Origin: Thiosocius sp942490985
Lineage (GTDB): Bacteria; Pseudomonadota; Gammaproteobacteria; Chromatiales; Chromatiaceae
Direction: 5' to 3'
Assembly (NCBI GenBank): GCA_942490985.1
Contig: CALNYW010000002.1
Span: forward strand, 186,001 to 250,000
Length of the DNA: 64,000 bases
Shown here in pieces: positions 1 to 8,897 of this stretch; within the stretch, counting starts at the first letter, position 1; each line of letters starts with the position of its first letter. Under the pieces are notes generated by a model, which was not told the origin of the DNA, ran no database searches, and saw nothing but the letters and a program-made list of their open reading frames with translations. The position numbers were made by a program, and so were the translations under genes.

Positions 1-1
1 T

Positions 2-124
2 GCCGATGCATGGCAACCAGCGCCGCGTGAACGGCATGTCTCACAGGCGCTGCGTGCCTATGCCGCGATGACGACCTCGGCCGCCCGTGGGGCGGTTCGC
101 GACCTGTCGCAGCTGGATCGCTGA
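2..124 (+). CDS. C-terminal fragment of an unidentified protein
   Basis: An open frame enters from the left edge and ends with TGA at 122-124, giving the last 40 residues of a protein rich in Ala and Arg (it ends SQLDR). No family is recognisable from this tail. The 240 bases that follow, up to the convergent SH3-domain gene, hold no convincing gene. Calling it coding rests only on the open frame and GC-rich codon use. Confidence 0.4.
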   Translation, partial: ADAWQPAPRERHVSQALRAYAAMTTSAARGAVRDLSQLDR

Positions 125-342
125 GCGTTATGTCGCCCCCATCGATCGGGGACGCCCGCAATCGACGGGTGCAATAGGCGGGCGAGGCCAACGATGAGCA
201 CGCCGTGTGCCGGCATGTCGCATCGCCACGGGTAACATCGCAGCGGCCGGTCGTCGGTATGACGGAAGAGCGGGTGACGCGCATCAACAGCGTGTCGGTG
301 AGCTGACGCGCCGCCGGCGCAGATGATGCATCGGGCCACGAT

Positions 343-370
343 CTGACGTGGCCCGTATCGCCCACGTCAG
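343..370 (-). terminator. Stem-loop overlapping the SH3-gene stop codon
   Basis: CTGACGTGG (343-351) and CCACGTCAG (362-370) form a perfect 9-bp stem with a 10-base loop that includes the stop codon of the minus-strand gene. No T-tract follows, so it is only a possible weak or Rho-assisted terminator for the arg-ABC-SH3 run. Confidence 0.3.
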
Positions 371-1044
371 AGCGAACCCCAGTCGTTCTTACGTCGGCGG
401 ACCCGAAGGTGGGGCAGTATCAGACCCAGGATGATGCCGCCAACCACGACACCGGCGCCGATCAAGAACCAATTTTGGGCGGTCTTGTTTTCGAGTTCTC
501 GGTTTTGCTGTTTGATGTCCTCGACTTCGCGGGTCATGGAGGTGACCTGCTTACGCAGTTCATTGCGCTCGTTGGCGATGCGCACTGAATTGCTGGCCGT
601 GCGCTGCAGTGCGGCGAACTCCTGATCGACTTGCGTCTTTGCGCGTTTGAGGGCTTCGTGTTCCTGCTGCAGTTTGCCATGTTCCTCGGTCAACTGGGTC
701 AGGCGGCTACGCAGTTCACCCGGTGCGGCCTTGAGCGCGTTGACCTCGGCCACGGCCGCGGCAAGGCGATCCCGCGCAACGGGCTGATCGACAAGCTGCC
801 GGGTCAGGACGAAGCCCTCCTGGCCAGTCTCGGTTCGCACCTTGCTGTAGCCGTTATCGGGATTGGTCGACAACACGTTGACGCTTTGCCCGGTCGGCAA
901 CATGCGCAGGATTCGGTGCGTGGCGCTTTCACCGCTGCGCAGGGTGATTCTGAACTCGTCCGTGACATAGGCGGTTTTCGCACTCGCGGCGAAGCTGCCG
1001 AGGCTGAGTGTCAGGATAAGGAGGGCTGCAAGACTGTTGTTCAC
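367..1044 (-). CDS. TIGR04211-type SH3-domain membrane protein (YgiM-like)
   Basis: A 225-residue envelope protein: signal peptide (SLAALLILTLSLGSFAASA), bacterial SH3 domain (about residues 25-90, with LRSGES and GWV-like GFVLTRQL), long coiled coil (about 90-185), and a C-terminal membrane helix (NWFLIGAGVVVGGIILG) followed by a basic tail. This order is that of the YgiM/TIGR04211 family, of unknown exact role at the inner membrane or periplasm. I choose the GTG at 1044 because it overlaps the stop of the upstream ABC ATPase gene as GTGA, a translational-coupling arrangement, and the signal peptide then begins at residue 1. An in-frame ATG at 1065 would add seven residues. Confidence 0.8.
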   Translation of the reverse strand: MNNSLAALLILTLSLGSFAASAKTAYVTDEFRITLRSGESATHRILRMLPTGQSVNVLSTNPDNGYSKVRTETGQEGFVLTRQLVDQPVARDRLAAAVAEVNALKAAPGELRSRLTQLTEEHGKLQQEHEALKRAKTQVDQEFAALQRTASNSVRIANERNELRKQVTSMTREVEDIKQQNRELENKTAQNWFLIGAGVVVGGIILGLILPHLRVRRRKNDWGSL

Positions 1045-2123
1045 TGATTCGATTCCGTACTGCATGACGTTGGTCGGTCGACCTCTCTGGGGAAACAGAT
1101 AAGGTGTTCTGCGTCTACGCGGACGCGCACCGTGTCGCCAAGATGGTGGTCGAAATGGCTAGGAAAGAGGGATAGTAAGCGGGTTCCGCTTGGTAATTCC
1201 AGCGTATAGAGGATTTCGGCGCCCTTGAAGGCCTTGTCGCGGATGGTGCCGCTGATCTCACCGGCTTCATCGGGAACGAGATCGTCCGGTCGAATCAGGA
1301 TATCGACCAACGCCCCCTTGGTCTGCGTACAGGACCGATCACCCTGCAAGCGACCAAGTTCGGTATCAAACGTCGCCGGTGCCAGCACTTCGCCAACGAC
1401 GAAACGTCCTTGCCCGATGAAGTTGGCGACAAAGCGCGAGTTCGGCTGGTGGTACAGGTTGTAGGGGGTATCCCATTGCAGGATGCGACCGTCATGCATG
1501 ACGCCGACCTTGTCGGACACCGCGAAGGCTTCGTGCTGGTCGTGGGTGACCAAGATGCCACTGATGCCCTCGGCCTTCAACAGATCTCGGACCTCAACAC
1601 TCAGACGTTCGCGCAGATCCACATCGAGATTGGAAAACGGTTCGTCCATCAGCAACAACGTTGGGCGCGGTGCCAAGGCCCGGGCAAGGGCAACCCGCTG
1701 CTGCTGTCCGCCGGATAGCTCATGCGGGTATCGTGCCTGCATACCCTGCAGACCGGTGGCGTCGAGCAGATGGTCGACCTGGACCTGACGATCGACCGCG
1801 GGCAGCTTGGAAAGACCGAAGGCGATGTTCTCGGCGATCGTCAGGTGTGGGAATAACGCATAGTCTTGAAACACCATGCCAATCGACCGGCGTTCCGGTG
1901 GCAGCGTGGCATTGGCTGAACTGGCCTCTCGGTCGGCGATCAGGATACGGCCGGCGCGAACCGGTTCGAACCCGGCAACGGCCCGCAGAGCGGTCGTCTT
2001 GCCGCAACCGCTGGGGCCCAACAGACTCACGATTTCGCCACGTTTAACCTCAAAGGAGAGGGCGTCGACGACCGTCTGGTCGTCGTACCCCACACTTATT
2101 TCGTCAACGTCGAGAAGCGGCAT
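1041..2123 (-). CDS. ABC transporter ATP-binding protein, FbpC/PotA type
   Basis: A 360-residue ATPase of an importer-type ABC system. Visible motifs from the chosen ATG: Walker A GPSGCGKT (36-43), Q-loop VFQDYALFPHLT (about 84-95), signature LSGGQQQR (136-143), Walker B LLLMDEP (157-163), and a switch His in LVTHDQHEAF. A C-terminal TOBE-like region of about 120 residues follows. The ALFPHLTIAENIAFGL stretch resembles FbpC (iron) and PotA proteins. The start at 2123 gives MPLLDVDEIS; a longer reading to 2342 would run through argF and is rejected. It lies 32 bases after argF and overlaps the SH3 gene. No permease or binding-protein gene is nearby, so the substrate cannot be inferred. Confidence 0.85.
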   Translation of the reverse strand: MPLLDVDEISVGYDDQTVVDALSFEVKRGEIVSLLGPSGCGKTTALRAVAGFEPVRAGRILIADREASSANATLPPERRSIGMVFQDYALFPHLTIAENIAFGLSKLPAVDRQVQVDHLLDATGLQGMQARYPHELSGGQQQRVALARALAPRPTLLLMDEPFSNLDVDLRERLSVEVRDLLKAEGISGILVTHDQHEAFAVSDKVGVMHDGRILQWDTPYNLYHQPNSRFVANFIGQGRFVVGEVLAPATFDTELGRLQGDRSCTQTKGALVDILIRPDDLVPDEAGEISGTIRDKAFKGAEILYTLELPSGTRLLSLFPSHFDHHLGDTVRVRVDAEHLICFPREVDRPTSCSTESNQ

Positions 2124-2155
2124 GATGCTGGTTGATGGCTCGGAATCTGCTGCGC

Positions 2156-3073
2156 TCAGGGCTGCAGCAGGAACTCGAGCAATGCCTTTTGCGCGTGCAT
2201 GCGGTTTTCGGCCTCGTCCCAAACCACGCTGTCCGGCGCATCGAGGACGTCTGCCGTGACCTCTTTGCCGCGGTAAGCCGGTAGGCAGTGCAAGAACAAG
2301 GCGTCCGGTGCCGCCCGATTGAGCATCGCTCGATCGACACAATAGCCGGCGAATGCCGCTTCGCGGCCCGCCTTTTCGTCTTCCTGGCCCATGCTGATCC
2401 AGGTGTCGGTGACCACCAGGTCTGCCCCCTCGACGGCGGCATTCGGGTCTCGAACGATGTCAAAGTGCCCGGCGGCCGCCTCGAGAACCTCGGCGTCCGG
2501 GTCGTAGCCCTCCGGGCAGGCGATGCGCAGCTTGAAGTCGAACAGCTTTGCGGCGCTGATGTACGAGTGGCACATATTGTTGCCATCACCCACCCAGGTG
2601 ACGGTGCGGCCGCGGATGTCGCCGCGATTTTCGAAGTAGGTCTGCATATCGGCCAGTAGCTGGCATGGATGGCAGAAGTCGGTGAGTCCGTTGATTACCG
2701 GCACCTGCGAGTTTGCGGCAAAGGTTTCGACGTCGGCATGGTCGAACGTCCGGATCATCACGCAATCGACCATCCGGGAGAGTACGCGGGCGGTGTCTTC
2801 GATTGGTTCTCCGCGCCCGAGTTGGGTATCGCGAGGCGACAAGAACATCGCCGAACCGCCAAGCTGAGCCATACCGGCCTCGAACGATACGCGGGTGCGG
2901 GTCGAACTCTTCGCGAAAATCATCGCCAGTACGCGATGACGCAGCGGCGTGTGGGCTTCGCCGGCGGCGTGCATGCGTTTCAGCTCAGAGGCGCGGACAA
3001 CAATGGCGCGCAACTCGTCGGGACTGAGATCGTTGAGCGTCAGAAAATGACGCGGCTGTTTAGCAGATTCCAT
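2156..3073 (-). CDS. argF: Ornithine carbamoyltransferase
   Basis: Converts ornithine and carbamoyl phosphate to citrulline in cytosolic arginine biosynthesis (EC 2.1.3.3). The 305-residue length is normal. Visible motifs are SSTRTR (carbamoyl-phosphate binding, about residue 56), HPCQLLAD, DTWISMGQE (ornithine SMG loop) and HCLPAYRG near the C-terminus with the catalytic Cys. A GAGG ribosome site precedes the ATG. It follows argD by 27 bases and precedes the ABC ATPase gene by 32, so the three are probably one transcript. argG lies separately at 25.8 kb. Confidence 0.96.
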   Translation of the reverse strand: MESAKQPRHFLTLNDLSPDELRAIVVRASELKRMHAAGEAHTPLRHRVLAMIFAKSSTRTRVSFEAGMAQLGGSAMFLSPRDTQLGRGEPIEDTARVLSRMVDCVMIRTFDHADVETFAANSQVPVINGLTDFCHPCQLLADMQTYFENRGDIRGRTVTWVGDGNNMCHSYISAAKLFDFKLRIACPEGYDPDAEVLEAAAGHFDIVRDPNAAVEGADLVVTDTWISMGQEDEKAGREAAFAGYCVDRAMLNRAAPDALFLHCLPAYRGKEVTADVLDAPDSVVWDEAENRMHAQKALLEFLLQP

Positions 3074-3100
3074 AAGAGGGCCTCGCGCAGACGCGTAAGC

Positions 3101-4282
3101 TCATTGTTCGGAGAGGAAAGACCGGATCAGTGGACTGAGCGTGTCAACCAGATGGTCGGCCTGCTGTTCGGTGAAGACCAGCGGCGGCAGCAAACGGATC
3201 ACGCGTTCCGCCGTCACGTTGATCAGCAGACCGTTTTGCAGCGCCAGACCGACCAATTCCGCGCACGGCCGATCGAGTTCGATGCCGATCATCAGGCCGC
3301 GGCCGCGAATTTTGACAACGCCTTCGAGGTCCCCGATGAGCCGGTGGAACCGGTGGATGATCCGATGACCCAGGGTGCCGGCGGCTTCCCACAGTTTTTC
3401 ATCGTCGAGTGTCTTGCAGACAGCGATTGCCGCCGCGCAGGCCAATGGGTTACCGCCGAAGGTCGAGCCATGGTGGCCGGGTGCGAACAACTCGCCAGCC
3501 GGCCCCCGGGCCAGGCACGCACCGATGGGTACGCCATTGCCGAGCGCTTTCGCGACGGTCATCACATCCGGTTTGATATCGCTGAGCTGGCAGGCAAACG
3601 GCTTGCCTGTGCGGCCCATGCCGGTTTGGATTTCGTCGAGCATCATCAACCAATTCTGATCGTCGCACAGGGCGCGCACGCCGGCCAAATAATCGCCCGG
3701 CGGGATATTGATGCCACCTTCACCCTGTACCGGCTCCAGTAACACGGCCACCACGTCTGCGCGATTTTCGGCGACCGCTTGCAGCGCATCGAGGTCGCCG
3801 TAGGGTACCCGAATGAAGCCCTGCACCAGGGGTTCGAAACCGGCTTGCACCTTGCGGCTGCCGGTGGCGCTGAGGGTTGCCAGGGTGCGGCCGTGGAAGC
3901 TGTTATCCATTACTACGATGGCCGGCGTCTTGATCGACTTTTGGCGACCCCAGAGGCGGGCGAGCTTTATCGCGGCCTCGTTCGCCTCGGCGCCGGAGTT
4001 GCTGAAGAACACCCGCTCCATGCCGGCCAGTTTGGTGAGCATATCGCCGAGGCACTGCTGTGCCGCGATGCCGTAGAGATTCGATGTGTGAACGAGTTGC
4101 CCGGCTTGCTCGCACAGGGCATGGGTGACCGCGGGATGGGCATGTCCGAGATTGCACACCGCAATGCCACTCAACGCGTCGAGATAGACCCGGCCGTCGG
4201 TATCCCAAAGCTCGGCACCCGCGCCGCGCACGAAGGTGACCGGTAGCCGGTTGTAGGTATGCATCAGCGAATGGTTCATCAT
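3101..4282 (-). CDS. argD: Acetylornithine / succinyldiaminopimelate aminotransferase
   Basis: PLP-dependent class III aminotransferase of arginine (and possibly lysine) biosynthesis. Visible: SGIAVCNLGHAHP, FSNSGAEANEAAIKLAR, HGRTLATLSATG, MMLDEIQTGMGRTGK (cofactor Asp) and VAKALGNGVPIGA, which carries the PLP lysine. The frame stays open to 4390, but the usual family length (about 390-400) favours the double ATG at 4282/4279, giving 393 residues that begin MMNHSLMHTYNR. The ribosome site is weak. First gene of the arg run. Confidence 0.92.
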   Translation of the reverse strand: MMNHSLMHTYNRLPVTFVRGAGAELWDTDGRVYLDALSGIAVCNLGHAHPAVTHALCEQAGQLVHTSNLYGIAAQQCLGDMLTKLAGMERVFFSNSGAEANEAAIKLARLWGRQKSIKTPAIVVMDNSFHGRTLATLSATGSRKVQAGFEPLVQGFIRVPYGDLDALQAVAENRADVVAVLLEPVQGEGGINIPPGDYLAGVRALCDDQNWLMMLDEIQTGMGRTGKPFACQLSDIKPDVMTVAKALGNGVPIGACLARGPAGELFAPGHHGSTFGGNPLACAAAIAVCKTLDDEKLWEAAGTLGHRIIHRFHRLIGDLEGVVKIRGRGLMIGIELDRPCAELVGLALQNGLLINVTAERVIRLLPPLVFTEQQADHLVDTLSPLIRSFLSEQ

Positions 4283-4492
4283 CGCGCTTGGCCAGTCTTC
4301 AAGGGAGAAGACGAACGAGGGGCCGTTGGCTGCCTGCAGGGGTGCGTGCTTCTCCGGAAAAACAAAAGGCAGCCCGTTTTCATGGACCACCTCCGCTGCT
4401 TGCGCCGCCGGCGCAGCAAAGGCGGAACACTAGCAAGGGTGCCGGACAAACACAAGTGGGCGTCAGTCAGGCGCCAACGACAATGGCGAACA

Positions 4493-4529
4493 AAAACGCC
4501 GTCGGCAAGCTACTCACCGACGGCGTTTT
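4493..4529 (-). terminator. Rho-independent terminator of sodB
   Basis: A perfect 13-bp inverted repeat (4493-4505 with 4517-4529, core CGCCGTCGG) encloses an 11-base loop. On the minus strand it ends in a short T-run. It sits 31 bases beyond the sodB stop and separates sodB from argD. Confidence 0.85.
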
Positions 4530-4559
4530 GCGGCTGCATGGGCGGCTCTGGCCAGACGA

Positions 4560-5141
4560 TTAACCTGCGTAGTTGGCGGCTACGAAATCCCAGTTGATCA
4601 GCTTCCAGATCTCCTCGAGGTATTTCGGGCGGGCGTTGCGGTAGTCGACGTAGTAGGCGTGCTCCCAGACGTCAACGGTCAGCAGCGCGGTCTTGTTTTC
4701 GGTCATCGGGGTGCCGGCGTTCGACGTGTTGAAGATCTCGATGCTGCCGTCGGCATTCTTCACCAGCCAGGTCCAGCCCGATCCGAAATTGGTCGCTGCG
4801 GATTTTGAAAAAGCCTCTTTGAAGGCGTCAAACGAGCCAAACGTGGCGTTGATCGCGTCGGCCAACGCGCCGCTTGGCTCACCACCGCCATTCGGGCTCA
4901 GGCAGTTCCAATAGAAGGTGTGATTCCAGACCTGCGCGGCGTTGTTGAATACGCCACCAGATGATTTCATGACAACGTCTTCCAGGGACATTGACTCGAA
5001 CTCGGTGCCCGGTACGAGATTGTTCAAATTGGTTACGTAGGTGTTGTGGTGTTTGCCGTAGTGAAATTCCAAAGTCTCTTTCGAAATCACTGGCTCGAGG
5101 GCGTTCATCTCGTAAGGTAGTGCGGGCAGTTCGTGGGCCAT
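4560..5141 (-). CDS. sodB: Superoxide dismutase [Fe]
   Basis: Converts superoxide to oxygen and hydrogen peroxide in the cytosol. The 193-residue length equals typical SodB. Metal ligands are visible in EFHYGKHHNTYV (His), WNHTFYWNCL (His), and DVWEHAYYVDY (Asp and His). The Gln in AAQVWNHTF is the Fe-type second-shell residue; Mn enzymes carry it elsewhere. The start at 5141 (MAHELPALPYEMNAL) has AAGGAG 9 bases upstream; the frame is open to 5276 but this start matches family N-termini. Flanked by its own promoter and terminator, so probably monocistronic. Confidence 0.96.
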   Translation of the reverse strand: MAHELPALPYEMNALEPVISKETLEFHYGKHHNTYVTNLNNLVPGTEFESMSLEDVVMKSSGGVFNNAAQVWNHTFYWNCLSPNGGGEPSGALADAINATFGSFDAFKEAFSKSAATNFGSGWTWLVKNADGSIEIFNTSNAGTPMTENKTALLTVDVWEHAYYVDYRNARPKYLEEIWKLINWDFVAANYAG

Positions 5142-5194
5142 ATTGTCAACTCCTTGGTCATTTTCAGGCGGCAGAACACCTGCCGGCTGCGCGG

Positions 5195-5224
5195 ATTTTA
5201 GGGATCTGGCCGACTGTGTTTCAA
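5195..5224 (-). promoter_or_regulatory. Putative sigma-70 promoter of sodB
   Basis: On the minus strand: TTGAAA (5224-5219), an 18-base spacer, then TAAAAT (5200-5195), about 54 bases before the sodB start codon. Five of six bases match consensus in each box. Confidence 0.5.
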
Positions 5225-5292
5225 CCGTGCCACTGTCAGGGGTGTAAATAAATCGCCACAATAACCTCGCCGTCACTTATCGGAGTTTCGTT

Positions 5293-6828
5293 GTGACACC
5301 CGCCAGCTTGAATATCTTTGCGAGCCGTTTAAATGCCGTGTGCGACGAGATGGGCCTCGTGCTGCGCAATGCGGCGTTTTCGCCGAACATCCGCGATCGT
5401 CTGGATTTTTCCTGTGCCGTTTTCGACGCCAACGGTGAGCTGTGTGCGCAGGCGGCGCACATCCCGGTGCATCTCGGAAGCATGGCGTTTGCGATGCGTG
5501 ACATCGTCGGTGGAATGCGCTGGCGGCCAGGTGATCAGGTGGTCTTGAACGATCCTTTCCTCGGCGGAACGCACCTGCCCGATGTGACGTTGATCGCGCC
5601 ATGCTTTGCCGCTGGCGAGTTGCTCGGTTTCGTTGCCAACCGCGCGCATCATGCCGATATCGGTGCCAGTTCACCCGGCTCGATGCCCGTTTCAGCGACG
5701 CTCTATGAAGAGGGGATCGTGCTTCCGCCGACTTATCTGGTGAGGAACGATCGTGTCGTCGACGCGGTGCACCGCGACATCGTCGCAAAGACCCGCAACT
5801 CGACCGAGTCGGCGGGCGATTTTGCGGCACAAATCGCTGCCAACCGCGCTGGTGTGGCCCGCATCGCCGATCTGATCGCAGGCGGCGGGGATCGCCAATT
5901 CATCACCGGCGTGGATGAATTGAACGCCTATGCCGAGCGACTTGCGCGTCGCGCCCTCGAGGCCATTCCGGTCGGGGTCTACCGATTCGCAGACCTGCTC
6001 GACGATGACGGGCAGGGCAACTCGGCGATTCCGATCGCGGTTACGCTGCAGGTCGAACACGAACAGGTCACGGTTGATTTTGCTGGTACGGCCGGGCAAG
6101 TCGCTGGCAACGTGAACTGTCCCATGGCGGTCGCTGCGGCGGCGGTCTATTACGCGTTTCGCTGCCTGATGCCGCCGCAGACCCCGGCCTGCGCGGGGGC
6201 GTTTCGGCCGCTGCACCTGCGGGCGCCTGCGGGTTGCCTGGTCAACGCGAGAAAACCGGCGGCGGTTGCCGCGGGTAACGTGGAAACCAGTACGCGGATC
6301 GTTGACACGGTGCTCGGCGCGCTGGCCACGGCGTTGCCGGATATTGTTCCGGCGGCCAGCCACGGCAGTATGAATAATGTCGCGATAGGCAGCAGCCTGG
6401 CGGGCCACAGCTGGGACTATTACGAGACGATTGGCGGCGGTATGGGTGCGGGTCGTGACGGCGGCGGTTTGGCGGGTATCCAAACGCACATGACAAATAC
6501 GCTGAACACACCGGTCGAGGTCTTGGAGTCGCGCTTCCCGCTTCGCATCCGACAGTATGCGATCCGGCGCGGCTCTGGGGGCCTGGGGCGTCGGCCGGGT
6601 GGTGACGGCCTGGTGCGGGAGTTCGAGTTCACCGCGCCGGCACATTACACCTTACTGACCGAGCGCCGCAGCTTTGCGCCCTGGGGTCTGGCCGGCGGGG
6701 GGGCGGGCATGGTTGGCGTCAATTCGCTCAACGGTCAGCGCTTACCGGCCAAGTGCGACGGCGACGTTGCCGCGGGTGATCGGCTCTGTATCGAGACGCC
6801 GGGCGGTGGCGGCTTCGGCGAGCCCTGA
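5293..6828 (+). CDS. Hydantoinase B / 5-oxoprolinase-type protein
   Basis: A 511-residue member of the HyuB (PF02538) family, the beta subunit or domain of ATP-dependent hydantoinases and 5-oxoprolinase. Visible family stretches: FSCAVFDANGELCAQAAHIPVH, NDPFLGGTHLPDVTL, NRAHHADIG, and the C-terminal glycine-rich TPGGGGFGEP. The start is a GTG at 5293 preceded by CGGAG. HyuB normally pairs with HyuA, but no HyuA gene is adjacent: sodB is divergent upstream and an amidotransferase follows. The substrate is unknown, and the partner may be elsewhere in the genome. Confidence 0.85.
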   Translation: MTPASLNIFASRLNAVCDEMGLVLRNAAFSPNIRDRLDFSCAVFDANGELCAQAAHIPVHLGSMAFAMRDIVGGMRWRPGDQVVLNDPFLGGTHLPDVTLIAPCFAAGELLGFVANRAHHADIGASSPGSMPVSATLYEEGIVLPPTYLVRNDRVVDAVHRDIVAKTRNSTESAGDFAAQIAANRAGVARIADLIAGGGDRQFITGVDELNAYAERLARRALEAIPVGVYRFADLLDDDGQGNSAIPIAVTLQVEHEQVTVDFAGTAGQVAGNVNCPMAVAAAAVYYAFRCLMPPQTPACAGAFRPLHLRAPAGCLVNARKPAAVAAGNVETSTRIVDTVLGALATALPDIVPAASHGSMNNVAIGSSLAGHSWDYYETIGGGMGAGRDGGGLAGIQTHMTNTLNTPVEVLESRFPLRIRQYAIRRGSGGLGRRPGGDGLVREFEFTAPAHYTLLTERRSFAPWGLAGGGAGMVGVNSLNGQRLPAKCDGDVAAGDRLCIETPGGGGFGEP

Positions 6829-6951
6829 ACCGGTTGTTGCCATCGCTGCGGTTGGTGCTCGCCCTGGCATGCGATACTAACGGCGGCGCCGCTGCGGCTG
6901 ACCGGCTATCAGCGATACGTTGTGGTTCACATCTGTGGAGGGTTTGCTGAC

Positions 6952-8730
6952 ATGTGCGGTATTTGCGGCCAGTTGCAGTTTGGCGGTGCAGATGTCGACC
7001 AGGATCTGATTGCACGGATGTTGCCGGCCCTCGAGCGGCGAGGCCCCGACGACGCCGGTAGCTGGAATGCCGGCAGGATAGCGCTCGGTCATCGGCGTCT
7101 GTCGATCATCGATCTGTCCGATCGGTCCCACCAGCCGATGCTTGACGAGGAGCTCTGCCTCGTCTTCAACGGCGCGATCTATAACTATCGTGAGCTGCGC
7201 ACCGACCTGATCGCCCGTGGCCATCGATTCGTTTCAGCAGGCGATTCGGAAGTCATTCTCAAGGCCTATCGAGAGTGGGGCGTTGATTGTCCCACCCACC
7301 TGCATGGCATGTTCGCGTTCGCAATCTGGGATGCCAAGCGGCAACGCCTGTTCGCAGCGCGGGATCGCTTTGGGATCAAGCCCTTCTACTACAGCCTCAA
7401 CGAAAGCCGGTTTCGTTTTGCATCCAACACGCGCGCGCTGATGGCGGGTGGCGGGATCGATGCCGCGATCGACCCCATCGCACTGCATTTTCAGTACACC
7501 CTGCATGCGGTCATTCCGGCACCGCGCACGATCTTGCGCGACATCCGTAAACTCGAGCCGGCGCACTCGATGGTTATCGAAGCCGACGGGCGGCAATCGC
7601 TGCAGCGGTATTGGGATCTCGACGCGCGGCGCCCTGCTCAGGCACTGACCGAACAGCAATGGGTCGATGCGACCCATCACGCGCTGCTGGAAGCCGTACG
7701 TCGCCGTAATGATGTTGCCGATGTGCCGGTCGGCGTATTGTTGTCCGGTGGCCTGGATTCGAGCCTGCTGGTTGCCTTGCTGGCGGAGATCGGCGTCGAG
7801 GGTTTTCACACCTTTTCGGTCGGTTTCGAAGACCAGCCGGAAGAAAAGGGCAGTGAATTCGAGTTTTCCGATCAGGTCGTCGATCGCTATCAACCGATTC
7901 ACCATAAGTTTCTGGTGCCGAATGAGCAGGTCCTCCAGCGCTTGCCCGAGGCGGTCGATGCGATGGCCGAGCCGATGTTCGGGCAGGATGCGGTGGCCTT
8001 CTACCTGCTGTCGGAACAGGTGTCCAAATCGATCAAAGTGGTGCAGTCGGGCCAGGGCGCTGACGAAGTATTCGGCGGTTACTTCTGGTACCCGAGAATG
8101 CAGGAAGACGCCGAGGGATCGCGGCTCGATCGGTTTCGCAGACACTACTTTGACCGGGATCATGACGAATTCCTGCGGATGGTGACGCCGGCCTACCAGG
8201 GCGAGGACCACACCGGCGCGTATGTCGCGGCGCGACTCGACGATGCGCTATCCGAAGAATTTCTCGATGCGGTGCTCAAGTTCGATATCACCACCTTGAT
8301 CGTCGACGATCCGGTCAAGCGAGTGGACAACATGACGATGGCCTGGGGTCTGGAGGCGCGCGTACCGTTCCTCGACCATGAGCTGGTGGAGGTCGCGGCG
8401 CGATGTCCGCCATCGTTGCGCCTGCAATCGGGCGGTAAACACCTGCTCAAGCGAATCGCGCGAGGCATCGTGCCGGATGCCGTGATCGATCGGCCGAAAG
8501 GTTATTTCCCGATGCCCGCGCTGAAGTACGTGCGTGGCGAATTTCTCGATTTCATGCGGGATATCCTCGATTCTTCGGCCTGCCGGCATCGCGGCGTTTT
8601 CGACCGCGGTTACGTGGAGACCCTGTTGGCGGCGCCAGAAATGCACCACACGCGCATCATGGGGAGCAAACTCTGGCACCTGGCTTTGCTCGAGTTCTGG
8701 TTACAGCGTCATGCGGACGGCCTGACCTGA
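6952..8730 (+). CDS. Asparagine-synthase-family amidotransferase, probably NAGGN type
   Basis: A 592-residue glutamine-dependent amidotransferase. N-terminal class II glutaminase domain with nucleophile Cys2 (MCGICGQ), RRGPDDAG, and GHRRLSIIDLS; C-terminal synthetase domain with the ATP-pyrophosphatase loop LLSGGLDSS. Details such as MFGQDAVAFYLLSEQVSK, VVQSGQGADEVFGGYFWYP and MTMAWGLEARVPFLDHE resemble N-acetylglutaminylglutamine amidotransferase (osmoprotectant NAGGN) more than housekeeping AsnB; this is from remembered family features. Start ATG at 6952 has GGAGG and gives the obligatory Met-Cys; an upstream in-frame start at 6922 would block the nucleophile. The usual partner, NAGGN synthetase, is not adjacent. 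Confidence 0.85.
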   Translation: MCGICGQLQFGGADVDQDLIARMLPALERRGPDDAGSWNAGRIALGHRRLSIIDLSDRSHQPMLDEELCLVFNGAIYNYRELRTDLIARGHRFVSAGDSEVILKAYREWGVDCPTHLHGMFAFAIWDAKRQRLFAARDRFGIKPFYYSLNESRFRFASNTRALMAGGGIDAAIDPIALHFQYTLHAVIPAPRTILRDIRKLEPAHSMVIEADGRQSLQRYWDLDARRPAQALTEQQWVDATHHALLEAVRRRNDVADVPVGVLLSGGLDSSLLVALLAEIGVEGFHTFSVGFEDQPEEKGSEFEFSDQVVDRYQPIHHKFLVPNEQVLQRLPEAVDAMAEPMFGQDAVAFYLLSEQVSKSIKVVQSGQGADEVFGGYFWYPRMQEDAEGSRLDRFRRHYFDRDHDEFLRMVTPAYQGEDHTGAYVAARLDDALSEEFLDAVLKFDITTLIVDDPVKRVDNMTMAWGLEARVPFLDHELVEVAARCPPSLRLQSGGKHLLKRIARGIVPDAVIDRPKGYFPMPALKYVRGEFLDFMRDILDSSACRHRGVFDRGYVETLLAAPEMHHTRIMGSKLWHLALLEFWLQRHADGLT

Positions 8731-8897
8731 ATCGGGGGGGCAGCTCGCGATCAGGATACCGATTGCCCCGGCATGCCGAAGGGCTTTCGCGCGGCTCGTG
8801 CTGATACCCTTAGGCGTTGAGTATCTAAAACTCTCCTTGAAAGCGCGCTATCAGACCTCATGTCAGGTGCGGTCATCAATTAACGAGGTGTTGAACG

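Noticed and set aside
58..339. Minus-strand frame of 93 codons at the left edge
   Set aside because: Cys/Arg/His-rich translation, no ribosome site, overlaps the end of the plus-strand partial gene.
2669..3742. Plus-strand frame of 357 codons opposite argF and argD
   Set aside because: Mirror of two well-recognised genes; its translation shows no domain.
7234..8211. Minus-strand frame of 325 codons opposite the amidotransferase gene
   Set aside because: Mirror of a clear glutaminase-synthetase gene; no family features.
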